DNA from: Prevotella sp.
GTDB lineage: Bacteria; Bacteroidota; Bacteroidia; Bacteroidales; Bacteroidaceae
Reading direction: 5' to 3'
Assembly (NCBI GenBank): GCA_022641735.1
Contig: JALCDQ010000003.1
Coordinates: 62,001-126,000, forward strand
DNA length: 64,000 nt
In this document: positions 1-9,291 of the stretch, piece by piece
How positions within the stretch are numbered: the stretch's first letter is position 1
Layout of the letters: each line of letters begins with the position of its first letter
Program-made: the position numbers and the translations under genes
Notes under the pieces: generated by a model
The model's input: the letters and a program-made list of their open reading frames with translations, nothing else
Databases searched by the model: none
What the model was told of the DNA's origin: nothing

Positions 1-1
1 G

Positions 2-43
2 CTCTTTGGTATTGGCAAGAAGAAAAAGACGAAAAGCAAATAA
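2..43 (+). CDS. 3' end of an unidentified CDS (partial)
   Basis: The frame beginning at base 2 is open to a TAA at 41-43 and would end a protein with LFGIGKKKKTKSK. A lysine-rich tail just before a stop, followed by about 300 bases with no gene, is what the end of an upstream gene looks like. Only 13 codons are visible, so the product cannot be named, and the frame could be chance. Confidence 0.4.
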   Translation, partial: LFGIGKKKKTKSK

Positions 44-92
44 GATTGTCTAATAGCAATTGCCTATCTATCAGGACATTACTGATGAAATT

Positions 93-155
93 GTAAAAGG
101 CTATCTTTTACCGCCTAAAAGACCATTACTTACCACGTAAAAGACCGTCTTTTAC
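93..155. repeat. 22-bp palindrome array, 3 units
   Basis: Three 19-bp units start at 93, 115 and 137, separated by 3-bp spacers (cgc, cac). They read GTAAAAGGCTATCTTTTAC, CTAAAAGACCATTACTTAC and GTAAAAGACCGTCTTTTAC. The third is a perfect inverted repeat around its central base. The array lies about 50 bp after the presumed upstream stop, in the roughly 300-base gap before rpsA. Apart from the rpsA promoter I see nothing else in that gap. It is one of ten arrays of this family in the window. Confidence 0.9.
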
Positions 156-261
156 AATTGTGCCAATAACATCGGAAGTTTTATAAGATTTTTGATTGTT
201 AAATAACTAAAAAATCCCAAACTAAGTTCAAATAATTGAAAAGATTTCATTTGAAAAGTAG

Positions 262-269
262 TACCTTTG
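262..269 (+). promoter_or_regulatory. rpsA promoter, -7 element
   Basis: TACCTTTG matches the Bacteroidetes -7 consensus TAnnTTTG. It lies 83 bp before the rpsA start, giving a leader of roughly 75 nt. A TTG at 236-238 is the nearest candidate -33 element, though its spacing is slightly long. Confidence 0.6.
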
Positions 270-352
270 TAGCCGATTTGGCAAAAAGAGCCATTTCAGA
301 GTTAATTCACATAAAGTCAAACTTTATTAATTATTAAACATTTAATTATTTT

Positions 353-2122
353 ATGTCAGATTTAAAGAACGTTGAGCCATTACAGGAGTTCGATTGGAAC
401 GAATTCGAAAATGGAACAAGCGCAAACACCAGCAAAGAAGACCTTGAAAAGGCCTATGATGAAACCCTTAATAAGGTAACAGAACACCAAACTGTTGAGG
501 GAACTGTGATTTCAATCGATAAGAAAGAAGTCATCGTAAACATCGGTTACAAGAGCGATGGTATCATTCCAGCCTCTGAATTCCGTTACAATCCAGACCT
601 CAAAGTAGGTGACAAAGTTGAGGTTTATGTTGAGAACCAGGAAGACAAGAAAGGTCAGTTGGTTCTTTCTCACAAGAAAGCTCGTCTCGAAAAGAGCTGG
701 GATCGTGTTAATGCAGCTTTGGAAGCTGATGAAGTTACACAAGGTTACATTAAGTGCCGCACTAAGGGTGGTATGATTGTTGATGTGTTTGGTATTGAAG
801 CATTCCTTCCTGGAAGCCAGATCGACGTTCATCCTATACGTGACTACGATGTATTCGTAGGCAAGACAATGGAATTCAAGGTCGTAAAGATCAATCAGGA
901 ATTCCGCAATGTTGTTGTTTCTCACAAGGCTTTGATTGAGGCTGAGTTGGAAGCACAGAAGAAAGTCATCATTTCTAAACTCGAAAAGGGTCAGGTACTC
1001 GAAGGTACTGTCAAGAATATCACTTCTTACGGAGTGTTTGTTGACCTTGGCGGTGTTGACGGACTGATTCATATTACAGACCTTTCTTGGGGCCGCGTTA
1101 GCGATCCTCACGAGGTTGTAGAGCTCGACCAGAAGATTAATGTCGTTATCCTCGACTTCGATGAAGAGAAGAAGCGCATTGCTCTCGGTTTGAAGCAACT
1201 TACTCCACATCCATGGGATGCACTTGATCCTGACCTGAAAGTTGGTGACCACGTGAAAGGCAAAGTTGTCGTTATCGCTGATTATGGTGCATTTGTTGAG
1301 ATTCAACCTGGTGTTGAGGGACTTATCCACGTATCAGAAATGTCATGGAGCCAGCACTTGCATTCAGCTCAAGACTTCATGCACGTTGGTGATGAGGTAG
1401 AGGCTGTCATCCTTACACTCGACCGCGAAGAGCGCAAGATGAGCTTGGGTATCAAGCAACTGAAGGAAGACCCATGGGAGAAGATCGAAGAGAAATATCC
1501 TGTAGGCAGCAAGCATACTGCAAAAGTACGTAACTTCACTAACTTCGGTATCTTCGTAGAACTTGAAGAAGGCGTTGATGGACTTATCCATATCTCAGAC
1601 CTCTCTTGGACAAAGAAGGTGAAACATCCTTCAGAATTCACATCAGTAGGTGCTGATATCGACGTTGTCGTTCTCGAAATAGACAAGGAGAACCGCCGTT
1701 TGAGCCTTGGCCACAAGCAGCTGGAAGACAATCCTTGGGATACTTATGAGACCATCTACACTCCAGGTTCAATACATAATGGTAAGATTACTGAGATGAT
1801 GGACAAGGGCGCAGTTATCACTCTTGATGAGGGTAGTGAAGGCTTTGCAACTCCAAAACATCTTGTTAAGGAAGACGGCACACAGGCTCAGCTTGGTGAA
1901 GAACTTCCATTCAAGGTAATCGAATTTGCTAAAGAGACAAGACGCATCATCCTTTCTCACTCTCGTACATTTGAGGATGCCAAAGATGAAGCTAAGTCTG
2001 CTCGCAAACACACAGCAAAGAAGAGTGAGGCTCCAGCAATCAATAATGTTACTGCAGGAACTTCTCTGGGTGACCTTGATGTACTTGCTGAATTGAAGGA
2101 AAAGATGGAAAAAGGTGAATAA
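353..2122 (+). CDS. rpsA: 30S ribosomal protein S1
   Basis: This is the RNA-binding ribosomal protein that helps bring mRNA to the 30S subunit. The 589 residues contain six S1/OB-fold repeats starting near residues 48, 130, 217, 302, 389 and 474. Typical cores are visible, such as GVFVDLGGVDGLIHITDLSW in repeat 3 and GIFVELEEGVDGLIHISDLS in repeat 5. Length is slightly above the usual 550-590. The C-terminal tail (about 560-589) is charged and probably flexible. The ATG follows an AT-rich leader with no Shine-Dalgarno, as is usual in this phylum. It is transcribed alone, with an intrinsic terminator right after it. Confidence 0.97.
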   Translation: MSDLKNVEPLQEFDWNEFENGTSANTSKEDLEKAYDETLNKVTEHQTVEGTVISIDKKEVIVNIGYKSDGIIPASEFRYNPDLKVGDKVEVYVENQEDKKGQLVLSHKKARLEKSWDRVNAALEADEVTQGYIKCRTKGGMIVDVFGIEAFLPGSQIDVHPIRDYDVFVGKTMEFKVVKINQEFRNVVVSHKALIEAELEAQKKVIISKLEKGQVLEGTVKNITSYGVFVDLGGVDGLIHITDLSWGRVSDPHEVVELDQKINVVILDFDEEKKRIALGLKQLTPHPWDALDPDLKVGDHVKGKVVVIADYGAFVEIQPGVEGLIHVSEMSWSQHLHSAQDFMHVGDEVEAVILTLDREERKMSLGIKQLKEDPWEKIEEKYPVGSKHTAKVRNFTNFGIFVELEEGVDGLIHISDLSWTKKVKHPSEFTSVGADIDVVVLEIDKENRRLSLGHKQLEDNPWDTYETIYTPGSIHNGKITEMMDKGAVITLDEGSEGFATPKHLVKEDGTQAQLGEELPFKVIEFAKETRRIILSHSRTFEDAKDEAKSARKHTAKKSEAPAINNVTAGTSLGDLDVLAELKEKMEKGE

Positions 2123-2146
2123 TTAATATTTCACACTATAATAATT

Positions 2147-2180
2147 AAAAAGCTCGCTTGAAAAAAGCGGGCTTTTTTTT
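2147..2180 (+). terminator. Intrinsic terminator of rpsA
   Basis: Arms AAAAAGCTCGCTT (2147-2159) and AAGCGGGCTTTTT (from 2165) pair around GAAAA and run into an 8-T tract. The last T residues also form part of the TTTG -33 element of the rho promoter, so terminator and next promoter are back to back. Confidence 0.88.
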
Positions 2181-2209
2181 GGCAGTTTCATTCCTTTTTT
2201 GTAACTTTG
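2178..2209 (+). promoter_or_regulatory. rho promoter (-33 and -7)
   Basis: TTTG at 2178-2181 and TAACTTTG at 2202-2209 are separated by exactly 20 bp, a full Bacteroidetes sigma-ABfr promoter. It overlaps the T-tract of the rpsA terminator. Confidence 0.75.
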
Positions 2210-2284
2210 CATTCGATTTAATGCAGAAACTAGTGTTTCTTTCCTGAAACATTGTTATTTCAATCAAAAGTTATTTTACAAAAT

Positions 2285-4264
2285 ATGTATAGCAAAGACC
2301 AATTATTATCTAAAAATATCTCCGACCTTGAAGATATTGCAAAGGAACTTGGTGCAGACTTCAAAACGGGAGATTCCGAAGAAGATCTTGCCTATTCCAT
2401 ACTTGACAAACAGGCTGAAGACGAAGGAAATAAAAATCCTTTGACAACAACAAAGCGCCGTCGCACACGCATTGTCAAGAAAGACACAGACAGAGTATAT
2501 TCTGTTAAGGGGAAAGATGGTGAAAACTTTGATGTCAAGAAAAATAAACCAACTAATGAAGAAGTACCTCTTTTTAAAGAGATAGCAAAGACACCAGAAG
2601 ATAAACAAAAAGAAAAGCCGACACCAGAGGAACAATTAGCATCGCTTCCAAAGCATAGAGGGCGCAAAAACAAAAAAGAGCTAGAGCTCATCAAACAGAT
2701 TGAAACCTCAAAAGAGGAAGAGCCTGTAAAGGAAGAAGAGCCTAAAAAAGAAGGAAAAACTAAAAAGGAAGAAGAAATTATAACAGAGCCTGAAGCTACT
2801 GTTGATAATTCATTTGTTCCAGAAGCTGAATTCGTTCAAAAAGGAGCAGCTAATGATGAGGAAGAGAAAAACGATGATTTACTTGCCCAATTGCAAGCAA
2901 AGATAAACGCACATAACGAGACGAATGAGGAACAACAGGCTGAGCCTGTTCCTAATGGAGTATGGGAAGGTGACCCAGGAGATGGAACTGACTTTATCGT
3001 TACTGTCGATCTTCCAATAGAAGACCAAGGTGCGGTGCCAAACTTTGATATGTTTGACAACCCTACAACTCCTATTGCAAGTCCTCAACCAGTATATCAG
3101 GCTCCAATAGAACCTCCTGTTAATAACAATGCAATTTATGATTTCTCTGATATTATAACGACTAATGGAGTTCTTGAGATTATGCCTGATGGTTATGGTT
3201 TCTTGCGTTCAAGTGACTACAATTATCTTTCTTCACCAGACGATGTTTACGTATCGACCAATCAAATCAAGCATTATGGACTGAAAACAGGTGATGTGAT
3301 TCAATGCCATGTTCGTCCACCACATGATGGAGAAAAGTATTTTCCTCTTACTAATATTGATAAAATCAATGGAAGAAATCCATCAGAAGTCAGAGATAGA
3401 ATACCTTTTGAGCATTTAACTCCCCTTTTCCCAGATGAGAAATTTACGTTGTGTGGAGATCCTTCCACAACTAATCTCTCTACAAGAGTTGTCGATTTAT
3501 TCTCTCCTATAGGTAAAGGTCAGCGTGCATTGATAGTTGCACAGCCAAAAACTGGTAAGACAATTCTGATGAAAGACATTGCCAATGCCATTGCCGCAAA
3601 CCATCCTGAAGCTTATCTGATGATGCTTTTGATAGATGAACGTCCAGAAGAAGTAACCGATATGGCTCGCACTGTGAATGCAGAAGTTATCGCTTCTACC
3701 TTTGATGAACCTGCTGAGCGCCACGTCAAAATCGCTGGAATCGTACTGGAAAAGGCAAAACGTATGGTGGAATGTGGTCATGATGTGGTAATATTCCTTG
3801 ACTCCATCACCCGACTTGCGCGTGCTTACAACACTGTATCTCCAGCATCTGGAAAGGTATTGACAGGTGGTGTGGATGCAAATGCATTACAAAAGCCGAA
3901 GAGATTCTTTGGTGCAGCACGTAATATAGAAGGTGGAGGCTCGCTTACAATCATTGCTACAGCCCTGATTGATACGGGTAGCAAGATGGATGAGGTTATC
4001 TTCGAGGAATTCAAGGGTACTGGTAACATGGAACTTCAGCTCGACCGTTCACTCAGTAACAAGCGAATCTTCCCATCTGTCAACCTTGTTGCTTCAAGTA
4101 CTCGCCGTGATGACTTGCTGCAAGACAAGACAACATTGGATCGTATGTGGATACTTCGCAAGTACATCAGCGATATGAACCCAATCGAAGCAATGAATGC
4201 AATCCACGACCGAATGATACATACGCATAACAATGAAGAGTTTTTATTGTCAATGAATGCATAA
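2285..4264 (+). CDS. rho: Transcription termination factor Rho with long acidic insertion
   Basis: Hexameric RNA/DNA helicase that ends transcription. I place the start at 2285 ([10 protein letters not shown]), giving 659 residues; an in-frame ATG at 2252 would add 11 residues unlike the family. A Rho-N segment (about 1-35) is followed by a low-complexity K/E/P-rich stretch (about 45-280). Then come the cold-shock RNA-binding domain ([14 protein letters not shown]), Walker A ([12 protein letters not shown]) and Walker B ([16 protein letters not shown]). E. coli Rho is about 420 residues, so the extra length is almost all the insertion. Related insertions in Bacteroides Rho are reported to be disordered and to drive condensate formation. 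Function here is inferred. Confidence 0.96.
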   Translation: MYSKDQLLSKNISDLEDIAKELGADFKTGDSEEDLAYSILDKQAEDEGNKNPLTTTKRRRTRIVKKDTDRVYSVKGKDGENFDVKKNKPTNEEVPLFKEIAKTPEDKQKEKPTPEEQLASLPKHRGRKNKKELELIKQIETSKEEEPVKEEEPKKEGKTKKEEEIITEPEATVDNSFVPEAEFVQKGAANDEEEKNDDLLAQLQAKINAHNETNEEQQAEPVPNGVWEGDPGDGTDFIVTVDLPIEDQGAVPNFDMFDNPTTPIASPQPVYQAPIEPPVNNNAIYDFSDIITTNGVLEIMPDGYGFLRSSDYNYLSSPDDVYVSTNQIKHYGLKTGDVIQCHVRPPHDGEKYFPLTNIDKINGRNPSEVRDRIPFEHLTPLFPDEKFTLCGDPSTTNLSTRVVDLFSPIGKGQRALIVAQPKTGKTILMKDIANAIAANHPEAYLMMLLIDERPEEVTDMARTVNAEVIASTFDEPAERHVKIAGIVLEKAKRMVECGHDVVIFLDSITRLARAYNTVSPASGKVLTGGVDANALQKPKRFFGAARNIEGGGSLTIIATALIDTGSKMDEVIFEEFKGTGNMELQLDRSLSNKRIFPSVNLVASSTRRDDLLQDKTTLDRMWILRKYISDMNPIEAMNAIHDRMIHTHNNEEFLLSMNA

Positions 4265-4271
4265 AATAAAT

Positions 4272-4306
4272 AAAAGGCTGTCCTCAATTGGACAGCCTTT
4301 TATTTT
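4272..4306. terminator. Bidirectional terminator between rho and the TPR gene
   Basis: AAAAGGCTGTCC (4272-4283) and GGACAGCCTTTT (4290-4301) form a perfect 12-bp stem with a 6-nt loop. T-rich sequence follows on the plus strand and A-rich sequence precedes it, so it can end both convergent transcripts. Confidence 0.85.
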
Positions 4307-4307
4307 A

Positions 4308-6491
4308 TTATTCAATACTCATGTCAATCATTAACTGCATATCTATTTCGCTAATACCATGTTTAAGAAGTAGAGCTTTATCATCATTAAATGCTTTCCA
4401 TAAGCGGCCTGGTGCATTTTCACGGTCATAATCCACATTAGAATATCTACCAAAAAATAAACATGCTTCCCTAGGCACTCCTCTAAACCAACTAGCATAG
4501 CCTTCATTTAAAGAATCTTCTAATATCGAATGCCCACTTAGTAATAGCTTATTATATTCATCATAAGCCTGATCTGCATTTCCTTTATTCAGTAATCCCC
4601 ATGCCAAAGCACGAATGACATTCTGATCCGTGGCGTCCTCCAAATTAAGCCTATATAATTCATTCACCGCCTCTTCATAGTCTTCCGCCTTGATTTGAGC
4701 TATCGCTTTATTAATTTTATATATTTTCTTATCGGGAAATATAACCACTAATTTATCGTAAATATCAACAGCTTTACTTGCTTTTCCGTATATTAATTCA
4801 TATTTTGCCATTGCCTTCAATGCAGCTGTATTTTCAGGATCAGAAGCGAGAACTTGTTCAAATGGAATATTTGCATTCATGTTTCCATTCTCCAAAAGTA
4901 AGTTTCCTTCTGCAAGAAGATATTTCTTATCATTCTTATCTTGATAATTTGCCAGCAAGGTTTGTATCGATTTCGTAAAATCCTTGTTTCTCTTACGGAG
5001 GAAAGATATAAATTCCAAGGTATACTTCTGTAGTTTCGTATCTTTCAAAATATCATAGCAAAAGAATATCTTCGTATCTCTGCCATTATCCAAAAACGAA
5101 TTTCTGAAGTCATTTTTATCATTGTACAAATTGAAAAAACGATAAAAATCCTGCAAATACATACGTCTTATATAAGTTGGAGAACTTGTATCTGAAACTG
5201 GTGCAGGGCCCCATAGCGCATCTTCATTATTCATCATTTCCCTTATTTCAACAGGCATCATGTCCACAGTTGTAGCCATTGCGAGAGCAAAGGAATATTT
5301 ATCGCTGTCACAGAAAGGACCATGCTCCATGAGCTTTTGCAAAAACGACATTCCCTTCAACTTCTCATTAACCCTATTAAGACTAGGATGCTCAAGATAA
5401 AATGGGACAAACCAGTTGCTCAAGTCATAGAAGAAGGGATATCGCTTCATGTGACTGAATCCACCGAAATAGATATCTGCGCCAGCATTTTGCATATCGG
5501 CGAGTTGCTGCATGGTCTTCTCCATCTCATCCATAGCCTTATCAGATGCATCAGGATGCAAAATTTCATTCAGCTTATCTTCCTTTTCCTCTATGCCGAA
5601 TTTAGTGAATTTCAAGTTAGGATTCTTCATGAGATTACTCATAATCTCATTTTGTATCTTGTCATTATCAGCCTTTGAGTTGCTGCAATATATCATTTGT
5701 TTCTGAAGCTCAACCATTTCACGGCAATTATCTTCATTAGATGTCATGCCATTAGCTATCTCAACCTCAGTTTCTTTGAAAGCTTCCAAGGATGAATCAA
5801 GGGAAAAAGCCCATCCTACAAGTGCTCTTTGACGAAGTCTTTCATCTTTAGCTTTCAGGAATAATTCAGCAAGAAACTTCTGTTTTAATATGTCGAAAGT
5901 CTGTGAAGCAGCGAGACTTATCGCGCTGACAAGCGTAAGTGCATCGGTAATGTCTATTGTTGGGGAAAGCAACAAAATAGTGTAGAACATCACATCATCA
6001 TCACTCCATTGTGGAGAAATGAACAGATAATCAAAGATTTGACTGATTTGTCTCTGATGTTTTTCATATATTTCCTGCGCTTTCTGCTGTCTTGTTTCCT
6101 CAGATTCCAAACTGAGCATCGCCTGATCAGCCACATAATCTTCAAGGATTTTCTGTATTTGGTCTTGCCCTAAATTCGCATTGCTCACCCTACTGCTGGC
6201 ATTCATGAAAGAAGAAATGGTCTTTATCTTCATTCGCAACAATAAGTTCAAGGCTAATTTTGACGCTTTATAAAACAAACTCATATAAAGAGCCTGCCTA
6301 GTAGGATCTGAATAGCCCTCCTTCATATAGAAAAGCATGCGCTGATAGTCAAAATCCACATCGTTGATTCTATCGAGAAGATCAGGGATGTTTTCCTCTT
6401 CGGCCAAAGCCTTTATTGCATTAATAAGCTTGCGAGTAGCCAACGGCTCTCTCAACCTTTGATTGATTTCTTGAATTAATATATTGTTCAT
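4308..6491 (-). CDS. TPR-repeat protein of unknown role
   Basis: A 727-residue protein with no signal peptide or membrane segment, so probably cytoplasmic. The whole protein is predicted helical. The C-terminal third (about 530-690) has degenerate TPR units, for example AALKAMAKYELIYGKASKAV and NKAIAQIKAEDYEEAVNELY. These usually form protein-binding scaffolds. I see no catalytic motif in the N-terminal 500 residues. The gene is the second in a minus-strand pair, 73 bp after the SsuA-like lipoprotein gene, with a degenerate 22-bp palindrome array between them and no clear promoter of its own. Partner unknown. Confidence 0.75.
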   Translation of the reverse strand: MNNILIQEINQRLREPLATRKLINAIKALAEEENIPDLLDRINDVDFDYQRMLFYMKEGYSDPTRQALYMSLFYKASKLALNLLLRMKIKTISSFMNASSRVSNANLGQDQIQKILEDYVADQAMLSLESEETRQQKAQEIYEKHQRQISQIFDYLFISPQWSDDDVMFYTILLLSPTIDITDALTLVSAISLAASQTFDILKQKFLAELFLKAKDERLRQRALVGWAFSLDSSLEAFKETEVEIANGMTSNEDNCREMVELQKQMIYCSNSKADNDKIQNEIMSNLMKNPNLKFTKFGIEEKEDKLNEILHPDASDKAMDEMEKTMQQLADMQNAGADIYFGGFSHMKRYPFFYDLSNWFVPFYLEHPSLNRVNEKLKGMSFLQKLMEHGPFCDSDKYSFALAMATTVDMMPVEIREMMNNEDALWGPAPVSDTSSPTYIRRMYLQDFYRFFNLYNDKNDFRNSFLDNGRDTKIFFCYDILKDTKLQKYTLEFISFLRKRNKDFTKSIQTLLANYQDKNDKKYLLAEGNLLLENGNMNANIPFEQVLASDPENTAALKAMAKYELIYGKASKAVDIYDKLVVIFPDKKIYKINKAIAQIKAEDYEEAVNELYRLNLEDATDQNVIRALAWGLLNKGNADQAYDEYNKLLLSGHSILEDSLNEGYASWFRGVPREACLFFGRYSNVDYDRENAPGRLWKAFNDDKALLLKHGISEIDMQLMIDMSIE

Positions 6492-6494
6492 CTT

Positions 6495-6557
6495 ATAAAT
6501 TGCAGCTTTTTACCTTGTAATTAACAGTTCTTTATCCATGAGAAGATAGCCTTTTGC
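6495..6557. repeat. Degenerate 22-bp palindrome array, 3 units
   Basis: Units start at 6495, 6517 and 6539 in the 22-bp register. ATAAATTGCAGCTTTTTAC and GTAATTAACAGTTCTTTAT each have 6 of 9 arm pairs complementary. TGAGAAGATAGCCTTTTGC is weaker but resembles units elsewhere. The array fills the gap between two minus-strand genes: 7 bp after the stop of the upstream gene and 3 bp before the next start codon. Confidence 0.6.
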
Positions 6558-6564
6558 AGGCCAT

Positions 6565-7449
6565 TTAACGTCTCCTTACGCTTGCATCCGATATATGGAT
6601 GAATTTTATCTTTGGCAAAGCCTTTATCGTCTTGTCATCCGTATTGCAATATTGCTTTATCAAATCTGCGTAATGCTCTAATCCATACTTATTTAAAGAA
6701 TCACAAGCAGCATTATATCCTTTGACAAAAAGGACTATTTGCTTTTGCCGATAAGGGTCTACGAGAGCATGAGAACGGAAGGCGACAACGCCCAATGGGC
6801 CTCCCATTTGTCGGCTATCTTTCAAGACTGGATTTTTGAATAGCTTTGCCGTTGTCGCTTGAGGCTCAGGAAGCCATAAGGCATCAATCTCATTATTGAG
6901 CACCATTTGCAGACGTACATTCACATCATTGATTTGAATCCGAAAGACTGAAGCTGATGTCTTCACGCCTTTCAAAGCCTTATCTGTCAAATAATCCGTG
7001 GCAGAATAGCGCGTCATAGCCACCATTTTGTCGCCTAATTGCTTCACTTCCTTCAATCTTGCGGTGCGATTGGTTATCAGTTGCCAATATTGATTGGTGT
7101 TTCCGAGTATCTCCAATTCAGTGCCTTTCTCCCTCATGTGCTCTACTCTCTTGATATCAGTAACGGCTCCTTCAAAGCTGCCACCCATCAATGCAGTGTC
7201 ACAATCTATCTGAGCATTCAGCATTTTTAAATGAACACTGACTCCCAATGTATCAAACAGATTGTGCATTTTTGCCAAATAGAGAGGCATACAGTCAAGT
7301 GTGGGAAGTACAGCGACCTTCAACGAGAGCGAATCTTCCGTCTTCAAACGGGCACGTTCGGCTCTTGTCATCTGCTGTTTTTCCTCATAACTCTGCCCAC
7401 AAGACATCAGCAAGAGGGCTGCAAATATATAGATGATCAGTTTCTTCAT
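6565..7449 (-). CDS. SsuA/THI5-like substrate-binding lipoprotein
   Basis: A 294-residue exported lipoprotein: hydrophobic leader, then lipobox LLMSC with Cys at about residue 17. The rest resembles the NMT1/THI5/SsuA-like periplasmic-binding fold, with VAVLPTLDCMPLYLAKMHNLF, a D-x-A-L region, and IDALWLPEPQATTAKLF before the second lobe. Such proteins normally feed ABC importers of sulfonates, nitrate or thiamine precursors. No permease or ATPase gene lies nearby, so it is an orphan and the ligand is unknown. The window shows a -7 element on the minus strand at 7472-7479. Confidence 0.65.
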   Translation of the reverse strand: MKKLIIYIFAALLLMSCGQSYEEKQQMTRAERARLKTEDSLSLKVAVLPTLDCMPLYLAKMHNLFDTLGVSVHLKMLNAQIDCDTALMGGSFEGAVTDIKRVEHMREKGTELEILGNTNQYWQLITNRTARLKEVKQLGDKMVAMTRYSATDYLTDKALKGVKTSASVFRIQINDVNVRLQMVLNNEIDALWLPEPQATTAKLFKNPVLKDSRQMGGPLGVVAFRSHALVDPYRQKQIVLFVKGYNAACDSLNKYGLEHYADLIKQYCNTDDKTIKALPKIKFIHISDASVRRR

Positions 7450-7471
7450 TGCTTTACTCTTTTATTAGTTG

Positions 7472-7479
7472 CAAAAATA
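7472..7479 (-). promoter_or_regulatory. -7 element of the SsuA-like gene
   Basis: Read on the minus strand this is TATTTTTG, matching TAnnTTTG, 23 bp before the start codon. It lies in the divergent gap shared with radA. Confidence 0.55.
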
Positions 7480-7488
7480 GCAATAAAT

Positions 7489-7519
7489 TTTGATACTAAG
7501 AAAATTATTTGTACTTTTG
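7489..7519 (+). promoter_or_regulatory. radA promoter (-33 and -7)
   Basis: TTTG at 7489-7492 and TACTTTTG at 7512-7519 are spaced 19 bp, ending 23 bp before the radA ATG. Confidence 0.65.
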
Positions 7520-7542
7520 TGTAATTGAAATAGGAATATGGC

Positions 7543-8946
7543 ATGGCAAAGGATAAAATAGCTTATGTTTGCTCCAACTGTGGACAGGAGTCGACAAAAT
7601 GGATAGGGAAATGCCCTAATTGTGGGCAATGGAACACGTTCAAAGAGATTCGTATTGCCAGTGATACGGGCTCTATGGCGGCCAAATCTGCCGCTCAGAC
7701 GCTGAATGCGCACCGCAATGCACTCAATGGTTCGGCTGCTCCTATCCATCTGAAGGATATTTCCGCCAAGGACGAACCTCGCATGGACATGCATGATGCA
7801 GAACTGAACAGGGTGCTCGGAGGAGGTTTAGTGCCCGGTTCCATCATTCTTCTTGGTGGTGAACCTGGCATCGGAAAGTCCACTATCACGCTTCAGACCA
7901 TCCTCAACATGCCTGATGTGAAAGTTCTCTATGTTTCCGGAGAGGAAAGCACCCATCAAATCAAGATGCGCGCCGAAAGAATCAACAATGCCAAAGAGGG
8001 CATGGAGAACATTGTAGTGCTATGTGAGACCTCTTTGGAAAACATTTTCGCGCAAATCAAAGACGTGCATCCGCAACTGGTTGTGATAGATTCCATACAG
8101 ACGATAGCCACTGAAGATGTGGATTCAAGCCCTGGAAGCATCACTCAAGTGCGTGAGTGTGCTGCCGCCCTACTCCGCTTTGCCAAGTCAAGCGGTATTC
8201 CTGTCATCCTCATCGGACATATAAATAAGGAGGGAACGCTTGCGGGTCCAAAGGTTCTTGAGCACATTGTCGACACCGTCATACAATTTGAAGGCGACCA
8301 ACATTATATGTATCGCATCCTCAGAAGCATCAAGAATCGCTTCGGAAGCACCTCAGAATTAGGCATTTACGAGATGATGCAGAATGGATTAAGGCAGGTT
8401 TCCAACCCTTCGGAACTGCTTTTAGCTGAAGAACATGAAGGTCTTTCGGGAGTTGCCATCAGTTCTGCAATCGAAGGAGTACGGCCTTTTCTCTTGGAAA
8501 CGCAGGCTTTAGTGTCGAGTGCAGCTTATGGAACGCCTCAAAGATCTGCCACCGGATTTGACCAAAGGCGACTGAATATGTTGCTCGCCGTACTTGAAAA
8601 GCGCGTAGGCTTCAAACTCATGCAGAAAGATGTGTTTCTGAATATCGCCGGAGGGCTGAGAGTTACCGACATGGCCATGGACCTCAGTGTGATTGCAGCG
8701 GTGCTTTCCAGCAACGTGGATACCGCTATTGAGACGGGATGGTGCATGTGCGGAGAGGTCGGATTGAGTGGAGAAGTGAGACCCGTAAGCCGCATTGAGC
8801 AGCGAATCGCTGAAGCCGAGAAACTCGGATTTCAGCATATCATCCTCCCAACCTACAATCTCAAGGGTGTAAATCCTCATAAATTCAAAATCGAATTGCA
8901 TCCTGTGAAGAAGGTGGAAGAAGCCTTGAGAGACCTTTTCGGATAG
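7543..8946 (+). CDS. radA: DNA repair protein RadA
   Basis: RecA-family ATPase that promotes branch migration during recombinational repair. The 467 residues begin with a four-cysteine zinc finger (CSNCGQ ... CPNCGQ, residues 10-30). Walker A is GGEPGIGKST near residue 105, the RadA-specific KNRFGST motif is near 265, and the C-terminal third is the Lon-protease-like domain. Length matches the family (about 455-460). An out-of-frame ATG at 7538 precedes the start; 7543 begins MAKDKIAY, as in homologues. It faces queC, with a 392-base convergent gap between them. Confidence 0.96.
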   Translation: MAKDKIAYVCSNCGQESTKWIGKCPNCGQWNTFKEIRIASDTGSMAAKSAAQTLNAHRNALNGSAAPIHLKDISAKDEPRMDMHDAELNRVLGGGLVPGSIILLGGEPGIGKSTITLQTILNMPDVKVLYVSGEESTHQIKMRAERINNAKEGMENIVVLCETSLENIFAQIKDVHPQLVVIDSIQTIATEDVDSSPGSITQVRECAAALLRFAKSSGIPVILIGHINKEGTLAGPKVLEHIVDTVIQFEGDQHYMYRILRSIKNRFGSTSELGIYEMMQNGLRQVSNPSELLLAEEHEGLSGVAISSAIEGVRPFLLETQALVSSAAYGTPQRSATGFDQRRLNMLLAVLEKRVGFKLMQKDVFLNIAGGLRVTDMAMDLSVIAAVLSSNVDTAIETGWCMCGEVGLSGEVRPVSRIEQRIAEAEKLGFQHIILPTYNLKGVNPHKFKIELHPVKKVEEALRDLFG

Positions 8947-8986
8947 ATTTTATCCTCTTCAAAACGTCAAGAAAAATTCCATATAA

Positions 8987-9032
8987 CGTTTTCTGCATAA
9001 ACAGTGAATAACTGAATAATTATGCAGAAACG
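8987..9032. repeat. Long imperfect hairpin after radA
   Basis: CGTTTTCTGCATAA (8987-9000) pairs with TTATGCAGAAACG (9020-9032) with one bulged T. The interior can pair again (CAGT/ACTG). No clear T-tract follows, so it may be an RNA 3'-end stabiliser, a Rho-region structure or a protein-binding site. Confidence 0.5.
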
Positions 9033-9066
9033 GCTTTCTTTTGAGTAAACAATGGTCTTTCAATCT

Positions 9067-9151
9067 CTTGATAATGGCCTTTTACAGGGTAAAAGATAGT
9101 CTTTTACGTGGTAAAAAGCCATCTTCTAAAAGGCAAAAGATCGTCTTTTAC
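9067..9151. repeat. 22-bp palindrome array, 4 units
   Basis: Units start at 9067, 9089, 9111 and 9133. They read CTTGATAATGGCCTTTTAC (left arm decayed), GTAAAAGATAGTCTTTTAC, GTAAAAAGCCATCTTCTAA and GCAAAAGATCGTCTTTTAC. Spacers are 3 bp throughout. The array sits in the convergent radA/queC gap. A 74-codon frame that crosses it is chance coding of the repeats. Confidence 0.9.
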
Positions 9152-9291
9152 AAACGGAAAAATGACTTTTTAAGGCTAATTCAAAAATTCCAAAAAATCG
9201 ACTTTGCCATAAAGGTGTCACAGATGCGTTACAATCGATTTTATTTTTTGAGGTTCATTGTATGAAGCCCCGCCATTTCCATAAGGACACA

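Noticed and set aside
512..1330. 272-codon minus-strand frame inside rpsA
   Set aside because: Antisense shadow of a strongly biased ribosomal protein gene; no domain and no promoter.
9041..9265. 74-codon open frame on the plus strand
   Set aside because: It needs a TTG start, and much of it is translation of the palindrome array (KKPSSKRQKIVFYKRK). There is no promoter.
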